Position numbers and translations under genes: made by a program. The notes beneath the pieces are model-generated. The model was given only the letters and a program-made list of their open reading frames with translations. It ran no database searches and was not told where the DNA came from. 64,000 bases of DNA from Geothrix sp. SG200 (lineage in GTDB: Bacteria > Acidobacteriota > Holophagae > Holophagales > Holophagaceae): NCBI RefSeq assembly GCF_022808935.1, contig NZ_JAKZFR010000002.1, forward strand, positions 248,001-312,000. Direction: 5' to 3'. Shown here in pieces: positions 55,454-63,341 of the stretch. Numbering within the stretch: position 1 is the first letter of the stretch; each line of letters starts with the position of its first letter.

Positions 55454-56626
55454 GTGGACCGCTTGGCCTGGGGCGGCCGGGGCGTGGCCCACGAAGCTGA
55501 TGGCCGACTGCTGCTGCTGGAGGCGCCGTTGGCCCTCTTCCCCGGCGAGCAGGTGGAGGCCAACGTCATCTGGAAGGCCCGCCACGGCGAAGGGCGCATC
55601 ACCCGCTGGCTCAGCCGGGACCCCCGCCGGGCCCCCGCGGAATGCCCTGTGGCCGGAACCTGCGGCGGCTGCGAGCTGTGGGAGGCCGGCCGCCACGCGC
55701 CCGAGCTGAAGCGCCAGATGGTGGCCGACCTTCTCCGTCGCCAGCTGGGCGAAGAGGTGCGTTGGGACTGGCGCCCCGCCCCGGAGGAGGCCCGCCGTCA
55801 CCGCATCCAGCTCCACTGGGACGGCTCCGCCCTGGGCTACTTCCGCCGACACAGCCATGCGCTGGTGCCCGTCTCCGCCTGTCCCGCCGCCGCGGAGCCC
55901 CTGTCCCAGGCCATCCCGCGCCTGCTGGAAGCCCTGGAGGCACGCATCCTCACCTCCCGCCCAGGCCGCTGGGAGCTGTCCACCGGCACACCCGCGAGCG
56001 AGGTGCTCGCCACGGATGAGCGGGGCCGCACCTGGCGCCTGGAGCCCGATGGGTGGCACCGCAGTGAGGAACCCCTCGCACAGCGCCTCGGCGGCATCAC
56101 GCTCCGGCATGAGCCTGGCGCCTTCTTCCAGGTGAGCCCACCCTGGGCCGCCGAGGCCTTTCGCAGCCTGCTCGAAGGCTGGAACGTGCGGGGCCGCACC
56201 CTCTACGACCTCTATGGCGGCGTGGGCCTTTTCTCCGCACTGCTCGGCAAGCGCTTCGACCACCGTGTGCTGGTCGAGTCCGGCGAGGCGGCCGTGGCCT
56301 GGGCCCGCCGCAACCTGGCGGCCCTGGGCCTGCCCTCGGAATGCCAGGTGGGCGATGTGGCCGCCTGGGTGCCCGAGGGACTGGGGCAATCCGCTGACGT
56401 GATCCTGCTGGATCCGCCCAGGGCGGGACTGGAACCGACCCTCACGGAGCGCCTCTGCGCCGCCGGAGCCGGAAAGCTCGTGCTGGTGGGCTGCGACGGC
56501 GCGGCCTTCTGCCGGGACCTGAAGCGCCTGGTGCCCGCGTGGAACCTCGAGCAGCTGGCCGTACTGGACCTCTTCCCCCTCACCAGCCACGTGGAATGCG
56601 TGGCCCTGATGGCCAAGCGGCCGTGA
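55454..56626 (+). CDS. rlmD: 23S rRNA/tRNA m5U methyltransferase (RlmD/RumA family)
   Basis: A SAM-dependent RNA uracil-5-methyltransferase, 390 residues. It has a TRAM-like N-terminal domain, iron-sulfur ligands C64, C70, C73 and C143, the SAM motif LYDLYGGVGLFSALL, ILLDPPRAGLEP, the catalytic-Cys region LVGCDGAAFCRDL and the base-motif HVECV. Whether it acts on 23S U1939, U747 or tRNA cannot be decided. The GTG at 55454 has AGGGA upstream; the longer frame lies antisense to the GAF gene. Confidence 0.9.
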   Translation: MDRLAWGGRGVAHEADGRLLLLEAPLALFPGEQVEANVIWKARHGEGRITRWLSRDPRRAPAECPVAGTCGGCELWEAGRHAPELKRQMVADLLRRQLGEEVRWDWRPAPEEARRHRIQLHWDGSALGYFRRHSHALVPVSACPAAAEPLSQAIPRLLEALEARILTSRPGRWELSTGTPASEVLATDERGRTWRLEPDGWHRSEEPLAQRLGGITLRHEPGAFFQVSPPWAAEAFRSLLEGWNVRGRTLYDLYGGVGLFSALLGKRFDHRVLVESGEAAVAWARRNLAALGLPSECQVGDVAAWVPEGLGQSADVILLDPPRAGLEPTLTERLCAAGAGKLVLVGCDGAAFCRDLKRLVPAWNLEQLAVLDLFPLTSHVECVALMAKRP

Positions 56627-56994
56627 GCGCCCCCACGAGCGCCCTCGGCCGTCACCTGCTCGTGGAATACACGGGCTGCGACACCGCCATCCTCGCGGAC
56701 CTGGAGCGGATCACCGCCGCCATGCTGGACGCCGCCCGGGCCTCCGGCGCCACCATCGTCACCCACAGCTTCCACCACTTCAGCCCTCATGGCGTCAGCG
56801 GGGCCGTGATCATCGCCGAGAGCCACCTGGCCATCCACACCTGGCCCGAGCACCACTTCGCCGCCGTGGACTTCTTCAGCTGCGGACCCGTGGACATGGA
56901 CCGAGGTCTGGCAGTCCTCCACACCGCCTTCAAGGCCGCCGGAGAAACCCGGATGACGCTGGAGCGCGGGCCCCTGCGGGCGATCCATCCCTGA
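56623..56994 (+). CDS. speD: S-adenosylmethionine decarboxylase proenzyme
   Basis: Makes decarboxylated SAM for spermidine synthesis. The 123-residue protein is the short bacterial type that self-cleaves before S67 in ESHLAIHTWPEH to form the pyruvoyl group; C87 in FFSCG and H72 are also conserved. It starts at GTG 56623, overlapping the rlmD stop (GTGA). Its last 65 bp overlap the 3' end of the convergent alkyltransferase gene. Confidence 0.95.
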   Translation: MSAPTSALGRHLLVEYTGCDTAILADLERITAAMLDAARASGATIVTHSFHHFSPHGVSGAVIIAESHLAIHTWPEHHFAAVDFFSCGPVDMDRGLAVLHTAFKAAGETRMTLERGPLRAIHP

Positions 56995-57487
56995 TCGCCC
57001 CTTCGAGCCGCAAGAGCCGCTCCTTCATCCGAAGGCCGCCGGCATAGCCCGTGAGGGTACCGTCGGCGCCGATGACGCGATGGCAGGGCACGAGGATGGA
57101 GATGGGGTTGGCGCCGTTGGCGCGGCCCACCGCCCGGCTCAGGTTCGCACCGCCCAGGGATGCCGCCAGCTGGCCGTAGCTGCGGGTCTCCCCGAAGGGG
57201 ATGCGCTGGAGCTCGGCCCAGACGCGCTGCTCGAATGGGCTTCCGTGGAGGCGGAGGGGCAGCTCGAAGGTGGTTCTCCGGCCGGCGGCGTAGGCCTCCA
57301 GCTGGTCGCGGAGGCGGGCCGCGGCGCGGGGATCCGGCGATGCCACTGGACCCAACCGGGCGACTTTCGCCAGCAGGGCTTCACGGAATTCATGACCTGC
57401 AAAACCCAGGTAGATGACGGCGCCCCTGGCGTCGAAGGCGACCTGGACGGGACCGAGAGAGGTCTCGAGGCGGTGGATTCCCGTCAT
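56930..57487 (-). CDS. ogt: Methylated-DNA-protein cysteine methyltransferase 1
   Basis: Removes O6-alkyl groups from guanine by suicide transfer to Cys. The 185-residue protein has the conserved SYGQLAASLG, the RAVGRANGANP with the arginine finger, and the active-site PCHRV with C135, followed by GYAGGLRMKERLL. The C-terminal 20 residues are Ala/Pro-rich extra. The start overlaps the Ada-AlkA stop by 4 nt (ATGA). Confidence 0.95.
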   Translation of the reverse strand: MTGIHRLETSLGPVQVAFDARGAVIYLGFAGHEFREALLAKVARLGPVASPDPRAAARLRDQLEAYAAGRRTTFELPLRLHGSPFEQRVWAELQRIPFGETRSYGQLAASLGGANLSRAVGRANGANPISILVPCHRVIGADGTLTGYAGGLRMKERLLRLEGAIRDGSPAGARAPASSGFLRRP

Positions 57488-58896
57488 GCAGGCACCCCCT
57501 TCAGGCTGGCCCAGAGGTGGAAGGTGGCGAGGCTGCGATGGGGCGCGAAGGGCGCCATGAGGCTCTTGGTTTCGGAGGGCCCCGGGCGCTCCTCGAGCTG
57601 GAACCAGCGCTGGAGGGCCAGGGTGAGCGCCGAATCCCCCACGGGCACGCAGTCCCGGAAACCCAGGCCGCGCATCAGCACGTACTGGGCCGTCCAGGGG
57701 CCGCAGCCCCGCAGGGCCAGCAGCGATGTCTCGGCCCGAGTCGCGGTCAGCAGGCTCTCCAGTTCCAAGTCGCCCCTCGCCACCAGGGCCGCGGCGTTCA
57801 GGACGTATTCGGCCTTGCGCTGCGAGAAGCGCCGGGCCGTCAGGTCCGCGGGATCCAGGGCCGCGATGGAGGCTGCGTCCGGATGCGCGATGAGGTCGCC
57901 GACGGGGGTTCCCGCCAGGCGGATCAGGTCGCGGCGGAGGGCGTAGGCGAAGGCCAGGTTCACCTGCTGGCCCAGGATGGCCCAGACCAGCGCCTCGAAG
58001 GGATCCAGAGTCAGGGGCACCCGCAGGCCCTCGCGGCCTCGGGCCAGGCGGGGATGCGCTTCTTCGAAGGAGGTGGCATCCCCGTGCCAGCCCAGCAGCC
58101 GCAGAGCCGCCCGGTGAGCTTCCGCCATGGCCTCGGGGCCACCAGCGCCCGCCAGGGACACCACCACATCTCTGGAACCGAACGCCAGGCTCAGCACCCC
58201 CGGCCGGCCGGCGAAGTGGGCGGCCTTGCGAAGGGTGTCGCCCTGCACCTGCTCGGACACGCTCTCGAGGTCCCGGCCATGGAACCGGAGCAGATCTCCG
58301 AGCCGGGTGCGCTCGGGCAGCGGCAGCATGAAGCGGTCGGAGCCCAGCAGGTCCCGATAGGCTCCGGGCGCCAGGCCCGTCTGGCGCCGGAAGGCTTCGT
58401 GGAAGCCGGAGGGGCTCTCGAAGCCCACGGCGGCCCCGAGGCCCAGCAGGGGCGTGGCGCCCTCCCGCAGCCGGGCGCAGGCGGCTCGGATGCGGGCGCC
58501 CTGGAGGAAAGCGGCGGGCTGGGTGTGGGCGTGCTCGCGGAAGAGGGTCTTCAGCTTCGTGAGCCCCACGCCGGCCGCTTCCGCCAGGGCCTCGGCCTTG
58601 GCGAAAGCGGCCGGGTCTGCCCAGGCGCGGGCCATGACCTCCTCCAGCCGGGCCAGGTCCGCGTCCTCACCCCGGTAGAAGGCGTCGGGCCGGCACCGCT
58701 TGCAGGGCCTCAGTCCGGCCGCCTGGGCGCCGGCCTCATCCAGGAAGAACCGCACGTTGCGGGCCAGGGGCTTCCGCGCCGGACAGGAAGGCAGGCAGTA
58801 GATCCCCGTGGTGAGGACGCCCGTGAGCACTCGCCCGTTGAAGGAGGCATCCTTCGCCAGGATCCGTTCGTAGAGGTGCTCGTCCGACCAGCGCAT
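57484..58896 (-). CDS. Ada-AlkA fusion: regulator / 3-methyladenine DNA glycosylase
   Basis: A 470-residue fusion. Residues 1-75 are the Ada zinc domain, with Cys at 34, 38, 65 and 68 (GIYCLPSCPA, RPCKRCRPD); C34 would accept methyl from phosphotriesters. Residues 80-180 are an AraC-type helix-turn-helix (GFESPSGFHEAFRRQTG). The rest is an AlkA-type glycosylase with the HhH (LRGCGPWTAQYVLMRGLG) and catalytic Asp in PVGDSAL. So it can sense methyl damage, regulate and excise bases. It stands among three alkyltransferase genes. Confidence 0.93.
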   Translation of the reverse strand: MRWSDEHLYERILAKDASFNGRVLTGVLTTGIYCLPSCPARKPLARNVRFFLDEAGAQAAGLRPCKRCRPDAFYRGEDADLARLEEVMARAWADPAAFAKAEALAEAAGVGLTKLKTLFREHAHTQPAAFLQGARIRAACARLREGATPLLGLGAAVGFESPSGFHEAFRRQTGLAPGAYRDLLGSDRFMLPLPERTRLGDLLRFHGRDLESVSEQVQGDTLRKAAHFAGRPGVLSLAFGSRDVVVSLAGAGGPEAMAEAHRAALRLLGWHGDATSFEEAHPRLARGREGLRVPLTLDPFEALVWAILGQQVNLAFAYALRRDLIRLAGTPVGDLIAHPDAASIAALDPADLTARRFSQRKAEYVLNAAALVARGDLELESLLTATRAETSLLALRGCGPWTAQYVLMRGLGFRDCVPVGDSALTLALQRWFQLEERPGPSETKSLMAPFAPHRSLATFHLWASLKGVPA

Positions 58897-58961
58897 GGCT
58901 CCATGCTAGGAGCCCGCTCCAGGGAAGTCCTCCGATGGGCGGCGCCGGAATTTTTTCGGCG

Positions 58962-59474
58962 TCAATCCCAGGTCAGCGGCAGCCGTGGCTGGGGTGGGGC
59001 CTTGGGCAGCACGCCCTCGAGGCGGAGCAGGAACTCCTTCATGTCCAGGCCCCCGGCATAGCCCACCAGGGATCCGTCGGAACCGATGACGCGGTGGCAG
59101 GGGATGAGGATGGAGATGGGGTTGGCGCCGCTGGCGCGGGCTGCCGCGCGGATGCATTTCTCGTCCCCCAGGCGCCGGGCCAGCTCCAGATACGAGATCG
59201 CCTGCCCATAGGGGATCTTCTGCAGCTCCTTCCAGACCCGCGCCTGGAAGTCGGTGCCTTCCGCATGCATGGGAATGTTGAAATTCCGGAGATTCCCCGA
59301 GAAGTAGGCCTCCAGCTGGCGCTTCAGGAAGGGGAGGCTCTTCGGTACAGGGCCGGTGGGAACCGGGGGAGGCTGGCCGTGCAGCCGGACCAGGTGGGAG
59401 AGGCGCCCTTCCTCGTCGAAGGCCGCGCCCAGGTCCCCGAGGGGGGTGGGCAGCAGATGTAAGGGCCCGTTCAT
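58962..59474 (-). CDS. Methylated-DNA-protein cysteine methyltransferase 2
   Basis: A second O6-alkylguanine transferase paralog, about 170 residues. It keeps SYLELARRLGDEKCIRAAARASGANPISILIPCHRV in order, with C126 as the acceptor and the arginine in IRAAARA as the finger, then GYAGGLDMKEFLLRLEG. It could start at ATG 59486 or 59474; neither has a strong ribosome-binding site, and 59474 is where the domain begins. Confidence 0.93.
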   Translation of the reverse strand: MNGPLHLLPTPLGDLGAAFDEEGRLSHLVRLHGQPPPVPTGPVPKSLPFLKRQLEAYFSGNLRNFNIPMHAEGTDFQARVWKELQKIPYGQAISYLELARRLGDEKCIRAAARASGANPISILIPCHRVIGSDGSLVGYAGGLDMKEFLLRLEGVLPKAPPQPRLPLTWD

Positions 59475-59516
59475 AGGCACCAGCATGCCAGAATCACGGT
59501 TTTTTGTTGCATTGGA

Positions 59517-59981
59517 TCAGGGATTTCGCCATCCCAGACCCGATTCCAGTTCCCGCAGGGCCCTTGGGATGGGCCCCTCGCCGGGCAGGACCACCCGGTG
59601 GCAGGGAACGAGCAGAGCGATGGGATTCGCCGCGCAGGTCATGACGATGAGGTCTTCGTCCACCCCGAGCCAGGCGGCGAGGTCGGCGGGACGGCGGAAT
59701 TGACCGTAGGGGATCGTCCTCACCGTGTCCCAGATGCGCAATTGCATGGGCGAACCCTGGGGATCCACGGGCACCGTGAACGTCCGGAGGGTTCCCGTCA
59801 GGTAGGCGTCCAGCTGGCGGTCGAGGTATCGCTTGGCCTCCCGCTGCTCCTTGGGCGGCAGCGGGCTGGTCTTGCGGGGATCGAGGCCCTCCACGGCCAG
59901 CTCGCGCAGACGCCCGCGCCCATCGAAGGCCGCACGCATCGGCCCCAGCAGGGTGTTCAGCTCGTAGTGCCAGAGGACCAT
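59517..59981 (-). CDS. Divergent alkyltransferase-like paralog 3
   Basis: A third family member, 154 residues. The active-site PCHRV is present (C127) in ANPIALLVPCHRV. The preceding helix, which normally holds the RAVG arginine finger, reads EDLIVMTCAANP, and the SYGxLA tyrosine region reads RRPADLAAW. The C-terminal GYAGGL segment is missing. It may therefore have altered substrate recognition or be a sensor/decoy rather than a standard repair protein. Confidence 0.8.
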   Translation of the reverse strand: MVLWHYELNTLLGPMRAAFDGRGRLRELAVEGLDPRKTSPLPPKEQREAKRYLDRQLDAYLTGTLRTFTVPVDPQGSPMQLRIWDTVRTIPYGQFRRPADLAAWLGVDEDLIVMTCAANPIALLVPCHRVVLPGEGPIPRALRELESGLGWRNP

Positions 59982-60015
59982 CAGGGAATCATCGCAGGGT
60001 CGTTAGACTGTTTCC

Positions 60016-60825
60016 ATGGCCACTGAACCATTTCGCCTGTCCATCATCGACTATCTGAACGCCGCTCCCCTGAACCACGGATTCAAGCATGGCCTCGGCT
60101 GGGAGCATTTCCACCTCAAGTTCCACTACCCCTCGGCCTGCGCCGACCGCCTGCGCTCCGGCGAGGTGGATGCCGGCATCGTCAGCTCCATCGAGTACTT
60201 GCGGATCCCGGACCTCCTGATCGTGCCGGGCCTCTGCATCGCCTCGCCGAAGCGGGTGCGCAGCGTGGTGATCCTTTCCAAGGTGCCGCCGGAGCAGATC
60301 CGGACCCTCGCCCTGGACACCTCCAGCCGCACCAGCGTGGTGCTGGGTCAGCTCATCCTCCGGGAGCGCTACGGCGTGAGCCCCGAGATCACGGACATGG
60401 GACCGGACCTGCCCGCCATGCTCGAAGCCCACGACGCCGCCATCATGATCGGCGATTCGGCCATGCGGGCCCCCCGGCAGGGGCTCTTCGTGCTGGATCT
60501 GGCCGAGGAATGGCACGCCTGGACGGGCCTGCCCTTCGTCTTCGCCCTGTGGCTGGTCCGGAAGAACGCCCCGCAACTGCCCGTGCCCGGCGGCGTGGCC
60601 TCCTTCTTCCACAAGAGCTACGAGATCGGCATGGCCCAGCTTCCGGCCATCATCGAGGAGGCCCGGCGCACCATCGGCTGGACCAAGATCGAGCTGCACG
60701 AGTACTTGACGGAGAACATCAGCTACACCCTGGGCGAGGCAGAACGCGAAAGCCTCGCCCTCTTCTTCGAGAAGGCCGTACGGCACGGCTTCGCGCCTGA
60801 AGAAAAGCCGCTGCGGTTCCTCTGA
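60016..60825 (+). CDS. mqnA: Chorismate dehydratase MqnA (futalosine pathway)
   Basis: The first enzyme of futalosine-route menaquinone synthesis, making 3-enolpyruvylbenzoate from chorismate. The 269-residue protein resembles a periplasmic binding fold without a signal peptide; recognisable segments are IDYLNAAPLNHGFKHG, SGEVDAGIVSSIEYLR, and IMIGDSAMRAP. It implies that the organism uses menaquinone; the later mqn genes are elsewhere. Confidence 0.9.
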   Translation: MATEPFRLSIIDYLNAAPLNHGFKHGLGWEHFHLKFHYPSACADRLRSGEVDAGIVSSIEYLRIPDLLIVPGLCIASPKRVRSVVILSKVPPEQIRTLALDTSSRTSVVLGQLILRERYGVSPEITDMGPDLPAMLEAHDAAIMIGDSAMRAPRQGLFVLDLAEEWHAWTGLPFVFALWLVRKNAPQLPVPGGVASFFHKSYEIGMAQLPAIIEEARRTIGWTKIELHEYLTENISYTLGEAERESLALFFEKAVRHGFAPEEKPLRFL

Positions 60826-60862
60826 GCACGCCCGCCACCGACACCCCCCACCAGGACACCCC

Positions 60863-62176
60863 ATGACCGACCTCGCTTCCCTCTTCCACGCCCACATCGC
60901 CGAGCGCCAGCGGACCGCCGCCGAGGCCCTGGCCGAAACGGGCTTCGACGCTCTGGTGATCTCCAGCGGCCAGGTCTACACGCACTTCGCGGACGACCAG
61001 GACGCCCCCTTCCATCCGACGCCTCACTTCGCCCACTGGTGCCCCATGGCGGGCCCCCATCACCTCCTCGTCGTCCGGCCCGGCCAACGTCCCCGCCTCA
61101 TCCGGTACGCCCCCGAGGACTTCTGGTACGAGCAACTGCCTCTGGGGAGCCCGTTCTGGGCCTCGGAATTCGACATCGAGGAGGTGGGAACGGTCGAGGA
61201 GGCCTGGAAACGCCTGGGATCGCCCGAACAGGCCGCCTACATCGGCAACGAGACGGAGCGGGCCGAGGCCGCCAATCTGGAGCTGAATCCGGCGGGCCTC
61301 ACCGCCCGCCTGGATTGGAACCGCACGAACAAGTCCGCCTATGAGGTGCAGTGCATCGAGGAGGCGACGGTGCTGGCCTCCCGGGGCCACCTGGCCGCCC
61401 GGGCCGCCTTCCTGGCCGGCGCCAGTGAGCTGGAGATCCACTACGCCTACATCCAGGCCGTCGGCATCGTCGATCACGAGATGCCCTACGGCAGCATCGT
61501 GGCCCTCAACGAGAAAGGCGCCATCCTCCACTACGAGCACAAGCGCGCCAACGTCAGGAACGGCGATGTCCTCCTCATCGATGCGGGCGCCCAGATCCGC
61601 GGCTACGCCGCCGACATCACCCGCACCGTGGCCGCCCCCCACTGCGACAGCCGCTTTGCCGACCTGGTGGCCGGCATGGTGAAGCTCGAACTCGGCCTCT
61701 GCGACGCCGTGAAGCCCGGCATGCCCTACGGGGATTTCCACCACCTGGGCCACCTGGCCATCGCGGCCCTCCTGAAGGAACACGGCATCCTCAAGGCCGA
61801 TCCCGAGGAGGCGGTGGAACTGGGCCTGAGCCGCCCCTTCTTCCCCCACGGCCTGGGCCACCACCTGGGCATCCAGGTGCATGACGTGGCCGGCCGCCAG
61901 GGCGCTCCCGACGGCACCCTGGCACCTCCGCCGCCCCAGCACCCCACCCTGCGCACCACCCGCACCATCGAGGCGGGCCAGGTGTTCACCGTGGAGCCCG
62001 GCCTCTACTTCATCCCCATGCTGCTGCGCCCCTTCCGCGAGAACGAGCACAAGGCGAGGTTCGACTGGAAGCTCATCGACGAGCTCACGCCCTGCGGCGG
62101 GATCCGCATCGAGGACAACCTGCTGGTGACCTCCTCCGGGCACCGGAACCTCACCCGGCCGCATCTGCCCAACTAG
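60863..62176 (+). CDS. pepQ: Xaa-Pro dipeptidase (M24B)
   Basis: A metal-dependent dipeptidase cleaving X-Pro, 437 residues. The pita-bread domain shows DAGAQIRGYAADITRT (two Asp ligands), HGLGHHLGIQVHD, EPGLYFIP and IRIEDNLLVTS (Glu ligands). The N-terminal domain contains AYIGNETERAEA. It starts at ATG 60863 after a 37-bp gap from mqnA. Confidence 0.93.
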   Translation: MTDLASLFHAHIAERQRTAAEALAETGFDALVISSGQVYTHFADDQDAPFHPTPHFAHWCPMAGPHHLLVVRPGQRPRLIRYAPEDFWYEQLPLGSPFWASEFDIEEVGTVEEAWKRLGSPEQAAYIGNETERAEAANLELNPAGLTARLDWNRTNKSAYEVQCIEEATVLASRGHLAARAAFLAGASELEIHYAYIQAVGIVDHEMPYGSIVALNEKGAILHYEHKRANVRNGDVLLIDAGAQIRGYAADITRTVAAPHCDSRFADLVAGMVKLELGLCDAVKPGMPYGDFHHLGHLAIAALLKEHGILKADPEEAVELGLSRPFFPHGLGHHLGIQVHDVAGRQGAPDGTLAPPPPQHPTLRTTRTIEAGQVFTVEPGLYFIPMLLRPFRENEHKARFDWKLIDELTPCGGIRIEDNLLVTSSGHRNLTRPHLPN

Positions 62177-62320
62177 CCCGCGGATCTGCCTGGATCCGGC
62201 AACCTCACCTTTTGCTTCAGTCCCATCTTGTGAGCCGGTGCGTCTTCGGGTCTGATGGGAGGGACATCCTTTTGATCTACCTCCCAATCAGGCCCCCGGC
62301 CGCCCTCCAGGAGTGACCCT

Positions 62321-62641
62321 GTGTCCGCCCAGCCCTTCGATTCCGCCCGCGACCACCGCATCACGCGTGACGAGGCCGCGAGCCTGGTCCGGAACCACCA
62401 GGTCCGCGCCGAGGCCGGCGCCCACCGCGCCTCGGCCTTCAACCGCAGCGCCTTCGAGCAGCTCCTGGCCCAGCCCGGCGCAGCCGGTATCCGCATCTAC
62501 CACGCCCGGCACGCAGACGGCTCGCCGACGATGGTGATGGTGGCGGTGGACGCCGCCGGGAAGGACCTGGACAGCGCCCAGGCGGTCTACATCCAGAACA
62601 GCCACGATTGCCCGCCCTATTGCACCGGAACCAGCCTCTAG
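62321..62641 (+). CDS. Conserved hypothetical protein (106 aa)
   Basis: A soluble 106-residue protein. ITRDEAASLVRNHQ and AFNRSAFEQLLAQPG, followed by GIRIYHARHADGSPTMVMVA and VDAAGKDL, match a family of unknown function that I recall being frequent in Bacteroidota-type genomes. It starts at GTG 62321 with CAGGAG upstream. The 144-bp gap before it holds no clear gene, only a weak stem around 62220-62260. Confidence 0.7.
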   Translation: MSAQPFDSARDHRITRDEAASLVRNHQVRAEAGAHRASAFNRSAFEQLLAQPGAAGIRIYHARHADGSPTMVMVAVDAAGKDLDSAQAVYIQNSHDCPPYCTGTSL

Positions 62642-62669
62642 GAGGACTTTTGAGGAACCTGGTGTCCCG

Positions 62670-63341
62670 GTGATCAAGCCCATCTATAGGTGGATCCTCC
62701 TCTACGTCTTCGATCCGTTCATCCTGGCGCCGATCCTCGCTTTCGTCTGGAGCCGGATCCGGGGAGGGTTTTCCCGCCCTCACTGGATGGGAAGGTTCGT
62801 CGCGGTCCAGGTCGTCGATCTGGTTCAAGGGGTCATTTTCATTGCCCTGGCCCTTTCCCACCGGAACAACCAGTGGTTCCGACATTTGTCACAGCCCGTG
62901 GTCTTCGCGGGAACGCTCTGGGTGCTCGTCAGGACCTCGCACCCGTCACCACGACGGGTGGGGCTCTACTGGGCCTGTGCTGGAATCGGCCTGCTGGCCG
63001 CCGTGGCCGGGGTGTTCGTGAACGGCCTGTTCCTGCGGAATGCGCTGTTCACCACCACCCAGTGCCTGATCTTCATCGTTCTGGGCATTTACGAACTGCG
63101 CGGGCTCGCCCTGCGGGACGATGACGAGGACCTCGCGGCCAAGCCCGAGTTCTGGCTGAACAGCGCGATCCTGATCTACGGCTCCACCACCTTGATCTTC
63201 AATGCCATTTCGAACCACTTCCTGCGTGTCCTGCCGCCCCACCTGCTCCCCCTTCCCTGGCTCGTGCATGGTCTGGTGATCGTCTTCTACGAAATCGCCC
63301 TCGCCAAGGTGTTCTTATGCAGGAAGTCCATCTCTTCCTGA
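62670..63341 (+). CDS. Hypothetical multi-helix membrane protein beside a histidine kinase
   Basis: A 223-residue protein with about six to seven hydrophobic segments and only short loops, so nearly all of it lies in the membrane. A GTG at 62670 is the likely start, with a weak ribosome-binding site. The next gene, a histidine kinase lacking a sensor domain, begins inside its last 25 bp. It may act as the sensor of that kinase. No family is recognised. Confidence 0.7.
   Translation: MIKPIYRWILLYVFDPFILAPILAFVWSRIRGGFSRPHWMGRFVAVQVVDLVQGVIFIALALSHRNNQWFRHLSQPVVFAGTLWVLVRTSHPSPRRVGLYWACAGIGLLAAVAGVFVNGLFLRNALFTTTQCLIFIVLGIYELRGLALRDDDEDLAAKPEFWLNSAILIYGSTTLIFNAISNHFLRVLPPHLLPLPWLVHGLVIVFYEIALAKVFLCRKSISS

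Noticed and set aside
62177-62320. A riboswitch or small RNA before the 106-residue gene
   Set aside because: Only a weak stem (TCCCATC with GATGGGA) is visible and no known riboswitch core could be recognised.
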